Assembly (NCBI GenBank): GCA_964036665.1
Contig: OZ038526.1
Span: 13,826,001 to 13,890,000, forward strand
Direction of reading: 5' to 3'
Source of the DNA: Gordius sp. MW1
Lineage: Eukaryota > Nematomorpha > Gordioida > Gordea > Gordiidae
Length of the DNA: 64,000 nt
Positions 46,415-60,139 of the stretch are shown here, one piece after another (position 1 is the stretch's first letter; each line of letters starts with the position of its first letter). Under the pieces are notes generated by a model. The model did no database searches. It was not told the DNA's origin and saw nothing but the letters and a program-made list of their open reading frames with translations. The position numbers were made by a program, and so were the translations under genes.

Positions 46415-48474
46415 AGTTTTCAAAAATTAAGCAATCACGTTGCGATACAACAAACTAATCGCAACAATAAAACGTTGTCTTTTGTCAAAATGATAGTTCT
46501 CGCAGCTTAAAACCTCTTTTCGGAAGTCAATCGAGGATAATAGGATTCTCAAATTGGCTTACTTTTATATATTTTTTCATGCTCTTTCACATAGAATCGA
46601 AAAAAATAAATATTTTTACCTCAAAATTTTTGACATATTTTTCTTTGAACCGTATTCATCCGATGAAAGTTGTCGTTTTCAGACGTGGTTTCTATGATCC
46701 CAAGTAAAAATTTATCAGAATCTAAAAACTATTACTTTGAAATCATGATCGCATAGAGCAGTTTTCAAAAATTAAGCAATCACGTTGCGATACAACAAAC
46801 TAATCGCAACAATTAAACGTTGTCTTTTGTCAAAATGATAGTTCTCGCAGCTTAAAACCTCTTTTCGGAAGTCAATCGAGGATAATAGGATTCTCAAATT
46901 GGCTTACTTTTATATATTTTTTCATGCTCTTTCACATAGAATCGAAAAAAATAAATATTTTTACCTCAAAATATTTCACATATTTTTCTTTGAACCGTAT
47001 TCATCCGATGAAAGTTGTCGTTTTCAGACGTGGTTTCTATGATCCCAAATAAAAATTTATCAGAATCTAAAAACTATTACTTTAAAATCATGATCGCATA
47101 GAGCAGTTTTCAAAAATTAAGCACTCACGTTGCGATACAACAAACTAATCGCAACAATAAAACGTTGTCTTTTGTCAAAATGATAGTTCTCGCAGCTTAA
47201 AACCTCTTTTCGGAAGTCAATCGAGGATAATAGGATTCTCAAATTGGCTTACTTTTATATATTTTTTCATGCTCTTTCACATAAAATCGAAAAAAATAAA
47301 TATTTTTACCTCAAAATTTTTGACATATTTTTCTTTGAACCGTTGAAAGTTGTCGTTTTCAGACGTGGTTTCTATGATCCCAAGTAAAAATTTATCAGAA
47401 TCTAAAAACTATTACTTTGAAATCATGATCGCATAGAGCAGTTTTCAAAAATTAAGCACTCACGTTGCGATACAACAAACTAATCGCAACAATAAAACGT
47501 TGTCTTTTGTCAAAATGATAGTTCTCGCAGCTTAAAACCTCTTTTCGGAAGTCAATCGAGGATAATAGGATTCTCAAATTGGCTTACTTTTATATATTTT
47601 TTCATGCTCTTTCACATAGAATTGAAAAAAATAAATATTTTTACCTCAAAATATTTCACATATTTTTCTTTGAACCGTATTCATCCGATGAAAGTTGTCG
47701 TTTTCAGACGTGGTTTCTATGATCCCAAGTAAAAATTTATCAGAATCTAAAAACTATTACTTTGAAATCATGATCGCATAGAGCAGTTTTCAAAAATTAA
47801 GCACTCACGTTGCGATACAACAAACTAATCGCAACAATAAAACGTTGTCTTTTGTCAAAATGATAGTTCTCGTAGCTTAAAACCTCTTTTCGGAAGTCAA
47901 TCGAGGATAATAGGATTCTCAAATTGGCTTACTTTTATATATTTTTTCATGCTCTTACACATAGAATCGAAAAAAATAAATATTTTTACCTCTAAATTTT
48001 TCACATATTTTTCTTTGAAACGTATTCATCCGATGAAAGTTGTCGTTTTCAGACGTGGTTTCTATGATCCCAAGTAAAAATTTATCAGAATCTAAAAACT
48101 ATTACTTTGAAATCATGATCGCATAGAGCAGTTTTCAAAAATTAAGCAATCACGTTGCGATACAACAAACTAATCGCAACAATAAAACGTTGTCTTTTGT
48201 CAAAATGATAGTTCTGGCAGCTTAAAACCTCTTTTCGGAAGTCAATCGAGGATAATAGGATTCTCAAATTGGCTTACTTTTATATATTTTTTTATGCTCT
48301 TTCACATAGAATCGAAAAAAATAAATATTTTTACCTCAAAATTTTTGACATATTTTTCTTTGAACCGTATTCATCCGATGAAAGTTGTCGTTTTCAGACG
48401 TGGTTTCTATGATCCCAAGTAAAAATTTATCAGAATCTAAAAACTATTACTTTGAAATCATGATCGCATAGAGC
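46415..48474 (+). repeat. Partial higher-order unit, monomers A to F (2060 bp)
   Basis: Six monomers in the order A, B, C, D, E, F, after which A restarts at 48475. The next 2060 bases repeat it; the visible difference is at the end of F, where this copy has GATCGCATAG and the next has GATCGCTTAG. Monomers G to J are missing, as expected from unequal exchange between out-of-register units. Confidence 0.85.
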
Positions 48475-51400
48475 AGTTTTCAAAAATTAAGCAATCACGT
48501 TGCGATACAACAAACTAATCGCAACAATAAAACGTTGTCTTTTGTCAAAATGATAGTTCTCGCAGCTTAAAACCTCTTTTCGGAAGTCAATCGAGGATAA
48601 TAGGATTCTCAAATTGGCTTACTTTTATATATTTTTTCATGCTCTTTCACATAGAATCGAAAAAAATAAATATTTTTACCTCAAAATTTTTGACATATTT
48701 TTCTTTGAACCGTATTCATCCGATGAAAGTTGTCGTTTTCAGACGTGGTTTCTATGATCCCAAGTAAAAATTTATCAGAATCTAAAAACTATTACTTTGA
48801 AATCATGATCGCATAGAGCAGTTTTCAAAAATTAAGCAATCACGTTGCGATACAACAAACTAATCGCAACAATTAAACGTTGTCTTTTGTCAAAATGATA
48901 GTTCTCGCAGCTTAAAACCTCTTTTCGGAAGTCAATCGAGGATAATAGGATTCTCAAATTGGCTTACTTTTATATATTTTTTCATGCTCTTTCACATAGA
49001 ATCGAAAAAAATAAATATTTTTACCTCAAAATATTTCACATATTTTTCTTTGAACCGTATTCATCCGATGAAAGTTGTCGTTTTCAGACGTGGTTTCTAT
49101 GATCCCAAATAAAAATTTATCAGAATCTAAAAACTATTACTTTAAAATCATGATCGCATAGAGCAGTTTTCAAAAATTAAGCACTCACGTTGCGATACAA
49201 CAAACTAATCGCAACAATAAAACGTTGTCTTTTGTCAAAATGATAGTTCTCGCAGCTTAAAACCTCTTTTCGGAAGTCAATCGAGGATAATAGGATTCTC
49301 AAATTGGCTTACTTTTATATATTTTTTCATGCTCTTTCACATAAAATCGAAAAAAATAAATATTTTTACCTCAAAATTTTTGACATATTTTTCTTTGAAC
49401 CGTTGAAAGTTGTCGTTTTCAGACGTGGTTTCTATGATCCCAAGTAAAAATTTATCAGAATCTAAAAACTATTACTTTGAAATCATGATCGCATAGAGCA
49501 GTTTTCAAAAATTAAGCACTCACGTTGCGATACAACAAACTAATCGCAACAATAAAACGTTGTCTTTTGTCAAAATGATAGTTCTCGCAGCTTAAAACCT
49601 CTTTTCGGAAGTCAATCGAGGATAATAGGATTCTCAAATTGGCTTACTTTTATATATTTTTTCATGCTCTTTCACATAGAATTGAAAAAAATAAATATTT
49701 TTACCTCAAAATATTTCACATATTTTTCTTTGAACCGTATTCATCCGATGAAAGTTGTCGTTTTCAGACGTGGTTTCTATGATCCCAAGTAAAAATTTAT
49801 CAGAATCTAAAAACTATTACTTTGAAATCATGATCGCATAGAGCAGTTTTCAAAAATTAAGCACTCACGTTGCGATACAACAAACTAATCGCAACAATAA
49901 AACGTTGTCTTTTGTCAAAATGATAGTTCTCGTAGCTTAAAACCTCTTTTCGGAAGTCAATCGAGGATAATAGGATTCTCAAATTGGCTTACTTTTATAT
50001 ATTTTTTCATGCTCTTACACATAGAATCGAAAAAAATAAATATTTTTACCTCTAAATTTTTCACATATTTTTCTTTGAAACGTATTCATCCGATGAAAGT
50101 TGTCGTTTTCAGACGTGGTTTCTATGATCCCAAGTAAAAATTTATCAGAATCTAAAAACTATTACTTTGAAATCATGATCGCATAGAGCAGTTTTCAAAA
50201 ATTAAGCAATCACGTTGCGATACAACAAACTAATCGCAACAATAAAACGTTGTCTTTTGTCAAAATGATAGTTCTGGCAGCTTAAAACCTCTTTTCGGAA
50301 GTCAATCGAGGATAATAGGATTCTCAAATTGGCTTACTTTTATATATTTTTTTATGCTCTTTCACATAGAATCGAAAAAAATAAATATTTTTACCTCAAA
50401 ATTTTTGACATATTTTTCTTTGAACCGTATTCATCCGATGAAAGTTGTCGTTTTCAGACGTGGTTTCTATGATCCCAAGTAAAAATTTATCAGAATCTAA
50501 AAACTATTACTTTGAAATCATGATCGCTTAGAGCAGTTTTCAAAAATTAAGCACTCACGTTGCGATACAACAAACTAATCGCAACAATAAAACGTTGTCT
50601 TTTGTCAAAATGATAGTTCTCGTAGCTTAAAACCTCTTTTCGGAAGTCAATCGAGGATAATAGGATTCTCAAATTGGCTTACTTTTATATATTTTTTCAT
50701 GCTCTTACACATAGAATCGAAAAAAATAAATATTTTTACCTCTAAATTTTTCACATATTTTTCTTTGAAACGTATTCATCCGATGAAAGTTGTCGTTTTC
50801 AGACGTGGTTTCTATGATCCCAAGTAAAAATTTATCAGAATCTAAAAACTATTACTTTGAAATCATGATCGCTTAGAGCAGTTTTCAAAAATTAAGCACT
50901 CACGTTGCGATACAACAAACTAATCGCAACAATAAAACGTTGTCTTTTGTCAAAATGATAGTTCTCGCAGCTTAAAACCTCTTTTCGGAAGTCAATCGAG
51001 GATAATAGGATTCTCAAATTGGCTTACTTTTATATATTTTTTCATGCTCTTTCACATAAAATCGAAAAAAATAAATATTTTTACCTCAAAATTTTTGACA
51101 TATTTTTCTTTGAACCGTTGAAAGTTGTCGTTTTCAGACGTGGTTTCTATGATCCCAAGTAAAAATTTATGAGAATCTAAAAACTATTACTTTGAAATCA
51201 TGATCGCATAGAGCAGTTTTCAAAAATTAAGCACTCACGTTGCGATACAACAAACTAATCGCAACAATAAAACGTTGTCTTTTGTCAAAATGATAGTTCT
51301 CGCAGCTTAAAACCTCTTTTCGGAAGTCAATCGAGGATAATAGGATTCTCAAATTGGCTTACTTTTATATATTTTTTTATGCTCTTTCACATAGAATCGA

Positions 51401-51904
51401 AAAAAATAAATATTTTTACCTCAAAATTTTTGACATATTTTTCTTTGAACCGTATTCATCCGATGAAAGTTGTCGTTTTCAGACGTGGTTTCTATGATCC
51501 CAAGTAAAAATTTATCAGAATCTAAAAACTATTACTTTGAAATCATGATCGCATAGAGCAGTTTTCAAAAATTAAGCAATCACGTTGCGATACAACAAAC
51601 TAATCGCAACAATAAAACGTTGTCTTTTGTCAAAATGATAGTTCTCGCAGCTTAAAACCTCTTTTCGGAAATCAATCGAGGATAATAGGATTCTCAAATT
51701 GGCTTACTTTTATATATTTTTTTATGCTCTTTCACATAGAATCGAAAAAAATAAATATTTTTACCTCAAAATTTTTCACATATTTTTCTTTGAACCGTAT
51801 TCATCCGATGAAAGTTGTCGTTTTCAGACGTGGTTTCTATGATCCCAAGTAAAAATTTATCAGAATCTAAAAACTATTACTTTGAAATCATGATCGCATA
51901 GAGC
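48475..51904 (+). repeat. Ten-monomer higher-order repeat, complete copy (3430 bp)
   Basis: Monomers A to J in the same order as at 40245. It is followed by two extra monomers (51905-52594): one combining AATTAAACG with CTCTAAATTTTTGAC, and a second J. Together they make a 4120-bp period to the next A. Confidence 0.88.
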
Positions 51905-52594
51905 AGTTTTCAAAAATTAAGCAATCACGTTGCGATACAACAAACTAATCGCAACAATTAAACGTTGTCTTTTGTCAAAATGATAGTTCTCGCAGCTTAA
52001 AACCTCTTTTCGGAAGTCAATCGAGGATAATAGGATTCTCAAATTGGCTTACTTTTATATATTTTTTTATGCTCTTTCACATAGAATCGAAAAAAATAAA
52101 TATTTTTACCTCTAAATTTTTGACATATTTTTCTTTGAACCGTATTCATCCGATGAAAGTTGTCGTTTTCAGACGTGGTTTCTATGATCCCAAGTAAAAA
52201 TTTATCAGAATCTAAAAACTATTACTTTGAAATCATGATCGCATAGAGCAGTTTTCAAAAATTAAGCAATCACGTTGCGATACAACAAACTAATCGCAAC
52301 AATAAAACGTTGTCTTTTGTCAAAATGATAGTTCTCGCAGCTTAAAACCTCTTTTCGGAAATCAATCGAGGATAATAGGATTCTCAAATTGGCTTACTTT
52401 TATATATTTTTTTATGCTCTTTCACATAGAATCGAAAAAAATAAATATTTTTACCTCAAAATTTTTCACATATTTTTCTTTGAACCGTATTCATCCGATG
52501 AAAGTTGTCGTTTTCAGACGTGGTTTCTATGATCCCAAGTAAAAATTTATCAGAATCTAAAAACTATTACTTTGAAATCATGATCGCATAGAGC

Positions 52595-55500
52595 AGTTTT
52601 CAAAAATTAAGCAATCACGTTGCGATACAACAAACTAATCGCAACAATAAAACGTTGTCTTTTGTCAAAATGATAGTTCTCGCAGCTTAAAACCTCTTTT
52701 CGGAAGTCAATCGAGGATAATAGGATTCTCAAATTGGCTTACTTTTATATATTTTTTCATGCTCTTTCACATAGAATCGAAAAAAATAAATATTTTTACC
52801 TCAAAATTTTTGACATATTTTTCTTTGAACCGTATTCATCCGATGAAAGTTGTCGTTTTCAGACGTGGTTTCTATGATCCCAAGTAAAAATTTATCAGAA
52901 TCTAAAAACTATTACTTTGAAATCATGATCGCATAGAGCAGTTTTCAAAAATTAAGCAATCACGTTGCGATACAACAAACTAATCGCAACAATTAAACGT
53001 TGTCTTTTGTCAAAATGATAGTTCTCGCAGCTTAAAACCTCTTTTCGGAAGTCAATCGAGGATAATAGGATTCTCAAATTGGCTTACTTTTATATATTTT
53101 TTCATGCTCTTTCACATAGAATCGAAAAAAATAAATATTTTTACCTCAAAATATTTCACATATTTTTCTTTGAACCGTATTCATCCGATGAAAGTTGTCG
53201 TTTTCAGACGTGGTTTCTATGATCCCAAATAAAAATTTATCAGAATCTAAAAACTATTACTTTAAAATCATGATCGCATAGAGCAGTTTTCAAAAATTAA
53301 GCACTCACGTTGCGATACAACAAACTAATCGCAACAATAAAACGTTGTCTTTTGTCAAAATGATAGTTCTCGCAGCTTAAAACCTCTTTTCGGAAGTCAA
53401 TCGAGGATAATAGGATTCTCAAATTGGCTTACTTTTATATATTTTTTCATGCTCTTTCACATAAAATCGAAAAAAATAAATATTTTTACCTCAAAATTTT
53501 TGACATATTTTTCTTTGAACCGTTGAAAGTTGTCGTTTTCAGACGTGGTTTCTATGATCCCAAGTAAAAATTTATCAGAATCTAAAAACTATTACTTTGA
53601 AATCATGATCGCATAGAGCAGTTTTCAAAAATTAAGCACTCACGTTGCGATACAACAAACTAATCGCAACAATAAAACGTTGTCTTTTGTCAAAATGATA
53701 GTTCTCGCAGCTTAAAACCTCTTTTCGGAAGTCAATCGAGGATAATAGGATTCTCAAATTGGCTTACTTTTATATATTTTTTCATGCTCTTTCACATAGA
53801 ATTGAAAAAAATAAATATTTTTACCTCAAAATATTTCACATATTTTTCTTTGAACCGTATTCATCCGATGAAAGTTGTCGTTTTCAGACGTGGTTTCTAT
53901 GATCCCAAGTAAAAATTTATCAGAATCTAAAAACTATTACTTTGAAATCATGATCGCATAGAGCAGTTTTCAAAAATTAAGCACTCACGTTGCGATACAA
54001 CAAACTAATCGCAACAATAAAACGTTGTCTTTTGTCAAAATGATAGTTCTCGTAGCTTAAAACCTCTTTTCGGAAGTCAATCGAGGATAATAGGATTCTC
54101 AAATTGGCTTACTTTTATATATTTTTTCATGCTCTTACACATAGAATCGAAAAAAATAAATATTTTTACCTCTAAATTTTTCACATATTTTTCTTTGAAA
54201 CGTATTCATCCGATGAAAGTTGTCGTTTTCAGACGTGGTTTCTATGATCCCAAGTAAAAATTTATCAGAATCTAAAAACTATTACTTTGAAATCATGATC
54301 GCATAGAGCAGTTTTCAAAAATTAAGCAATCACGTTGCGATACAACAAACTAATCGCAACAATAAAACGTTGTCTTTTGTCAAAATGATAGTTCTGGCAG
54401 CTTAAAACCTCTTTTCGGAAGTCAATCGAGGATAATAGGATTCTCAAATTGGCTTACTTTTATATATTTTTTTATGCTCTTTCACATAGAATCGAAAAAA
54501 ATAAATATTTTTACCTCAAAATTTTTGACATATTTTTCTTTGAACCGTATTCATCCGATGAAAGTTGTCGTTTTCAGACGTGGTTTCTATGATCCCAAGT
54601 AAAAATTTATCAGAATCTAAAAACTATTACTTTGAAATCATGATCGCTTAGAGCAGTTTTCAAAAATTAAGCACTCACGTTGCGATACAACAAACTAATC
54701 GCAACAATAAAACGTTGTCTTTTGTCAAAATGATAGTTCTCGTAGCTTAAAACCTCTTTTCGGAAGTCAATCGAGGATAATAGGATTCTCAAATTGGCTT
54801 ACTTTTATATATTTTTTCATGCTCTTACACATAGAATCGAAAAAAATAAATATTTTTACCTCTAAATTTTTCACATATTTTTCTTTGAAACGTATTCATC
54901 CGATGAAAGTTGTCGTTTTCAGACGTGGTTTCTATGATCCCAAGTAAAAATTTATCAGAATCTAAAAACTATTACTTTGAAATCATGATCGCTTAGAGCA
55001 GTTTTCAAAAATTAAGCACTCACGTTGCGATACAACAAACTAATCGCAACAATAAAACGTTGTCTTTTGTCAAAATGATAGTTCTCGCAGCTTAAAACCT
55101 CTTTTCGGAAGTCAATCGAGGATAATAGGATTCTCAAATTGGCTTACTTTTATATATTTTTTCATGCTCTTTCACATAAAATCGAAAAAAATAAATATTT
55201 TTACCTCAAAATTTTTGACATATTTTTCTTTGAACCGTTGAAAGTTGTCGTTTTCAGACGTGGTTTCTATGATCCCAAGTAAAAATTTATGAGAATCTAA
55301 AAACTATTACTTTGAAATCATGATCGCATAGAGCAGTTTTCAAAAATTAAGCACTCACGTTGCGATACAACAAACTAATCGCAACAATAAAACGTTGTCT
55401 TTTGTCAAAATGATAGTTCTCGCAGCTTAAAACCTCTTTTCGGAAGTCAATCGAGGATAATAGGATTCTCAAATTGGCTTACTTTTATATATTTTTTTAT

Positions 55501-56024
55501 GCTCTTTCACATAGAATCGAAAAAAATAAATATTTTTACCTCAAAATTTTTGACATATTTTTCTTTGAACCGTATTCATCCGAAGAAAGTTGTCGTTTTC
55601 AGACGTGGTTTCTATGATCCCAAGTAAAAATTTATCAGAATCTAAAAACTATTACTTTGAAATCATGATCGCATAGAGCAGTTTTCAAAAATTAAGCAAT
55701 CACGTTGCGATACAACAAACTAATCGCAACAATAAAACGTTGTCTTTTGTCAAAATGATAGTTCTCGCAGCTTAAAACCTCTTTTCGGAAATCAATCGAG
55801 GATAATAGGATTCTCAAATTGGCTTACTTTTATATATTTTTTCATGCTCTTTCACATAGAATCAAAAAAAATAAATATTTTTACCTCAAAATATTTCACA
55901 TATTTTTCTTTGAACCGTATTCATCCGATGAAATTTGTCGTTTTCAGACGTGGTTTCTATGATCCCAAGTAAAAATTTATCAGAATCTAAAAACTATTAC
56001 TTTGAAATCATGATCGCATAGAGC
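52595..56024 (+). repeat. Ten-monomer higher-order repeat, complete copy (3430 bp)
   Basis: Monomers A to J, but the last carries GGAAATCAATC together with ATATTTCAC and TTCATGC, a recombinant form of J. Two further monomers (56025-56713), one with AAAACCTTGTC and GTTTTCGCAG as in block 2, precede the next A. This shows exchange with the block 2 subfamily. Confidence 0.86.
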
Positions 56025-56713
56025 AGTTTTCAAAAATTAAGCACTCACGTTGCGATACAACAAACTAATCGCAACAATAAAACCTTGTCTTTTGTCAAAA
56101 TGATAGTTTTCGCAGCTTAAAACCTCTTTTCGGAAGTCAATCGAGGATAATAGGATTCTCAAATTGGCTTACTTTTATATATTTTTTCATGCTCTTTCAC
56201 ATAGAATCGAAAAAAAAAAAAATTTTACCTCAAAATTTTTCACATATTTTTCTTTGAACCGTATTCATCCGATGAAAGTTGTCGTTTTCAGACGTGGTTT
56301 CTATGATCCCAAGTAAAAATTTATCAGAATTTAAAAACTATTACTTTGAAATCATGATCGCATAGAGCAGTTTTCAAAAATTAAGCACTCACGTTGCGAT
56401 ACAACAAACTAATCGCAACAATAAAACGTTGTCTTTTGTCAAAATGATAGTTCTCGTAGCTTAAAACCTCTTTTCGGAAGTCAATCGAGGATAATAGGAT
56501 TCTCAAATTGGCTTACTTTTATATATTTTTTTATGCTCTTTCACATAGAATCGAAAAAAATAAATATTTTTACCTCAAAATTTTTCACATATTTTTCTTT
56601 GAACCGTATTCATCCGATGAAAGTTGTCGTTTTCAGACGTGGTTTCTATGATCCCAAGTAAAAATTTATCAGAATCTAAAAACTATTACTTTGAAATCAT
56701 GATCGCATAGAGC

Positions 56714-59700
56714 AGTTTTCAAAAATTAAGCAATCACGTTGCGATACAACAAACTAATCGCAACAATAAAACGTTGTCTTTTGTCAAAATGATAGTTCTC
56801 GCAGCTTAAAACCTCTTTTCGGAAGTCAATCGAGGATAATAGGATTCTCAAATTGGCTTACTTTTATATATTTTTTCATGCTCTTTCACATAGAATCGAA
56901 AAAAATAAATATTTTTACCTCAAAATTTTTGACATATTTTTCTTTGAACCGTATTCATCCGATGAAAGTTGTCGTTTTCAGACGTGGTTTCTATGATCCC
57001 AAGTAAAAATTTATCAGAATCTAAAAACTATTACTTTGAAATCATGATCGCATAGAGCAGTTTTCAAAAATTAAGCAATCACGTTGCGATACAACAAACT
57101 AATCGCAACAATTAAACGTTGTCTTTTGTCAAAATGATAGTTCTCGCAGCTTAAAACCTCTTTTCGGAAGTCAATCGAGGATAATAGGATTCTCAAATTG
57201 GCTTACTTTTATATATTTTTTCATGCTCTTTCACATAGAGTCGAAAAAAATAAATATTTTTACCTCAAAATATTTCACATATTTTTCTTTGAACCGTATT
57301 CATCCGATGAAAGTTGTCGTTTTCAGACGTGGTTTCTATGATCCCAAATAAAAATTTATCAGAATCTAAAAACTATTACTTTAAAATCATGATCGCATAG
57401 AGCAGTTTTCAAAAATTAAGCACTCACGTTGCGATACAACAAACTAATCGCAACAATAAAACGTTGTCTTTTGTCAAAATTATAGTTCTCGCAGCTTAAA
57501 ACCTCTTTTCGGAAGTCAATCGAGGATAATAGGATTCTCAAATTGGCTTACTTTTATATATTTTTTCATGCTCTTTCACATAAAATCGAAAAAAATAAAT
57601 ATTTTTACCTCAAAATTTTTGACATATTTTTCTTTGAACCGTTGAAAGTTGTCGTTTTCAGACGTGGTTTCTATGATCCCAAGTAAAAATTTATCAGAAT
57701 CTAAAAACTATTACTTTGAAATCATGATCGCATAGAGCAGTTTTCAAAAATTAAGCACTCACGTTGCGATACAACAAACTAATCGCAACAATAAAACGTT
57801 GTCTTTTGTCAAAATGATAGTTCTCGCAGCTTAAAACCTCTTTTCGAAAGTCAATCGAGGATAATAGGATTCTCAAATTGGCTTACTTTTATATATTTTT
57901 TCATGCTCTTTCACATAGAATTGAAAAAAATAAATATTTTTACCTCAAAATATTTCACATATTTTTCTTTGAACCGTATTCATCCGATGAAAGTTGTCGT
58001 TTTCAGACGTGGTTTCTATGATCCCAAGTAAAAATTTATCAGAATCTAAAAACTATTACTTTGAAATCATGATCGCATAGAGCAGTTTTCAAAAATTAAG
58101 CACTCACGTTGCGATACAACAAACTAATCGCAACAATAAAACGTTGTCTTTTGTCAAAATGATAGTTCTCGTAGCTTAAAACCTCTTTTCGGAAGTCAAT
58201 CGAGGATAATAGGATTCTCAAATTGGCTTACTTTTATATATTTTTTCATGCTCTTACACATAGAATCGAAAAAAATAAATATTTTTACCTCTAAATTTTT
58301 CACATATTTTTCTTTGAAACGTATTCATCCGATGAAAGTTGTCGTTTTCAGACGTGGTTTCTATGATCCCAAGTAAAAATTTATCAGAATCTAAAAACTA
58401 TTACTTTGAAATCATGATCGCATAGAGCAGTTTTCAAAAATTAAGCAATCACGTTGCGATACAACAAACTAATCGCAACAATAAAACGTTGTCTTTTGTC
58501 AAAATGATAGTTCTGGCAGCTTAAAACCTCTTTTCGGAAGTCAATCGAGGATAATAGGATTCTCAAATTGGCTTACTTTTATATATTTTTTTATGCTCTT
58601 TCACATAGAATCGAAAAAAATAAATATTTTTACCTCAAAATTTTTGACATATTTTTCTTTGAACCGTATTCATCCGATGAAAGTTGTCGTTTTCAGACGT
58701 GGTTTCTATGATCCCAAGTAAAAATTTATCAGAATCTAAAAACTATTACTTTGAAATCATGATCGCTTAGAGCAGTTTTCAAAAATTAAGCACTCACGTT
58801 GCGATACAACAAACTAATCGCAACAATAAAACGTTGTCTTTTGTCAAAATGATAGTTCTCGTAGCTTAAAACCTCTTTTCGGAAGTCAATCGAGGATAAT
58901 AGGATTCTCAAATTGGCTTACTTTTATATATTTTTTCATGCTCTTACACATAGAATCGAAAAAAATAAATATTTTTACCTCTAAATTTTTCACATATTTT
59001 TCTTTGAAACGTATTCATCCGATGAAGTCGTTTTCAGACGTGGTTTCTATGATCCCAAGTAAAAATTTATCAGAATCTAAAAACTATTACTTTGAAATCA
59101 TGATCGCTTAGAGCAGTTTTCAAAAATTAAGCACTCACGTTGCGATACAACAAACTAATCGCAACAATAAAACGTTGTCTTTTGTCAAAATGATAGTTCT
59201 CGCAGCTTAAAACCTCTTTTCGGAAGTCAATCGAGGATAATAGGATTCTCAAATTGGCTTACTTTTATATATTTTTTCATGCTCTTTCACATAAAATCGA
59301 AAAAAATAAATATTTTTACCTCAAAATTTTTGACATATTTTTCTTTGAACAGTTGAAAGTTGTCGTTTTCAGACGTGGTTTCTATGATCCCAAGTAAAAA
59401 TTTATGAGAATCTAAAAACTATTACTTTGAAATCATGATCGCATAGAGCAGTTTTCAAAAATTAAGCACTCACGTTGCGATACAACAAACTAATCGCAAC
59501 AATAAAACGTTGTCTTTTGTCAAAATGATAGTTCTCGCAGCTTAAAACCTCTTTTCGGAAGTCAATCGAGGATAATAGGATTCTCAAATTGGCTTACTTT
59601 TATATATTTTTTTATGCTCTTTCACATAGAATCGAAAAAAATAAATATTTTTACCTCAAAATTTTTGACATATTTTTCTTTGAACCGTATTCATCCGATG

Positions 59701-60139
59701 AAAGTTGTCGTTTTCAGACGTGGTTTCTATGATCCCAAGTAAAAATTTATCAGAATCTAAAAACTATTACTTTGAAATCATGATCGCATAGAGCAGTTTT
59801 CAAAAATTAAGCAATCACGTTGCGATACAACAAACTAATCGCAACAATAAAACGTTGTCTTTTGTCAAAATGATAGTTCTCGCAGCTTAAAACCTCTTTT
59901 CGGAAATCAATCGAGGATAATAGGATTCTCAAATTGGCTTACTTTTATATATTTTTTCATGCTCTTTCACATAGAATCGAAAAAAATAAATATTTTTACC
60001 TCAAAATATTTCACATATTTTTCTTTGAACCGTATTCATCCGATGAAAGTTGTCGTTTTCAGACGTGGTTTCTATGATCCCAAGTAAAAATTTATCAGAA
60101 TCTAAAAACTATTACTTTGAAATCATGATCGCATAGAGC
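56714..60139 (+). repeat. Ten-monomer higher-order repeat, complete copy (3426 bp)
   Basis: Same order A to J, with more private changes than the other copies: CATAGAGTCG (about 57234), AAAATTATAG (about 57476), TTTTCGAAAGTC (about 57841), GATGAAGTCG, a 4-base loss (about 59021), and GAACAGTTGAAAG (about 59347). Being near the edge of the ten-monomer domain may explain its lower homogenisation. Confidence 0.86.
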
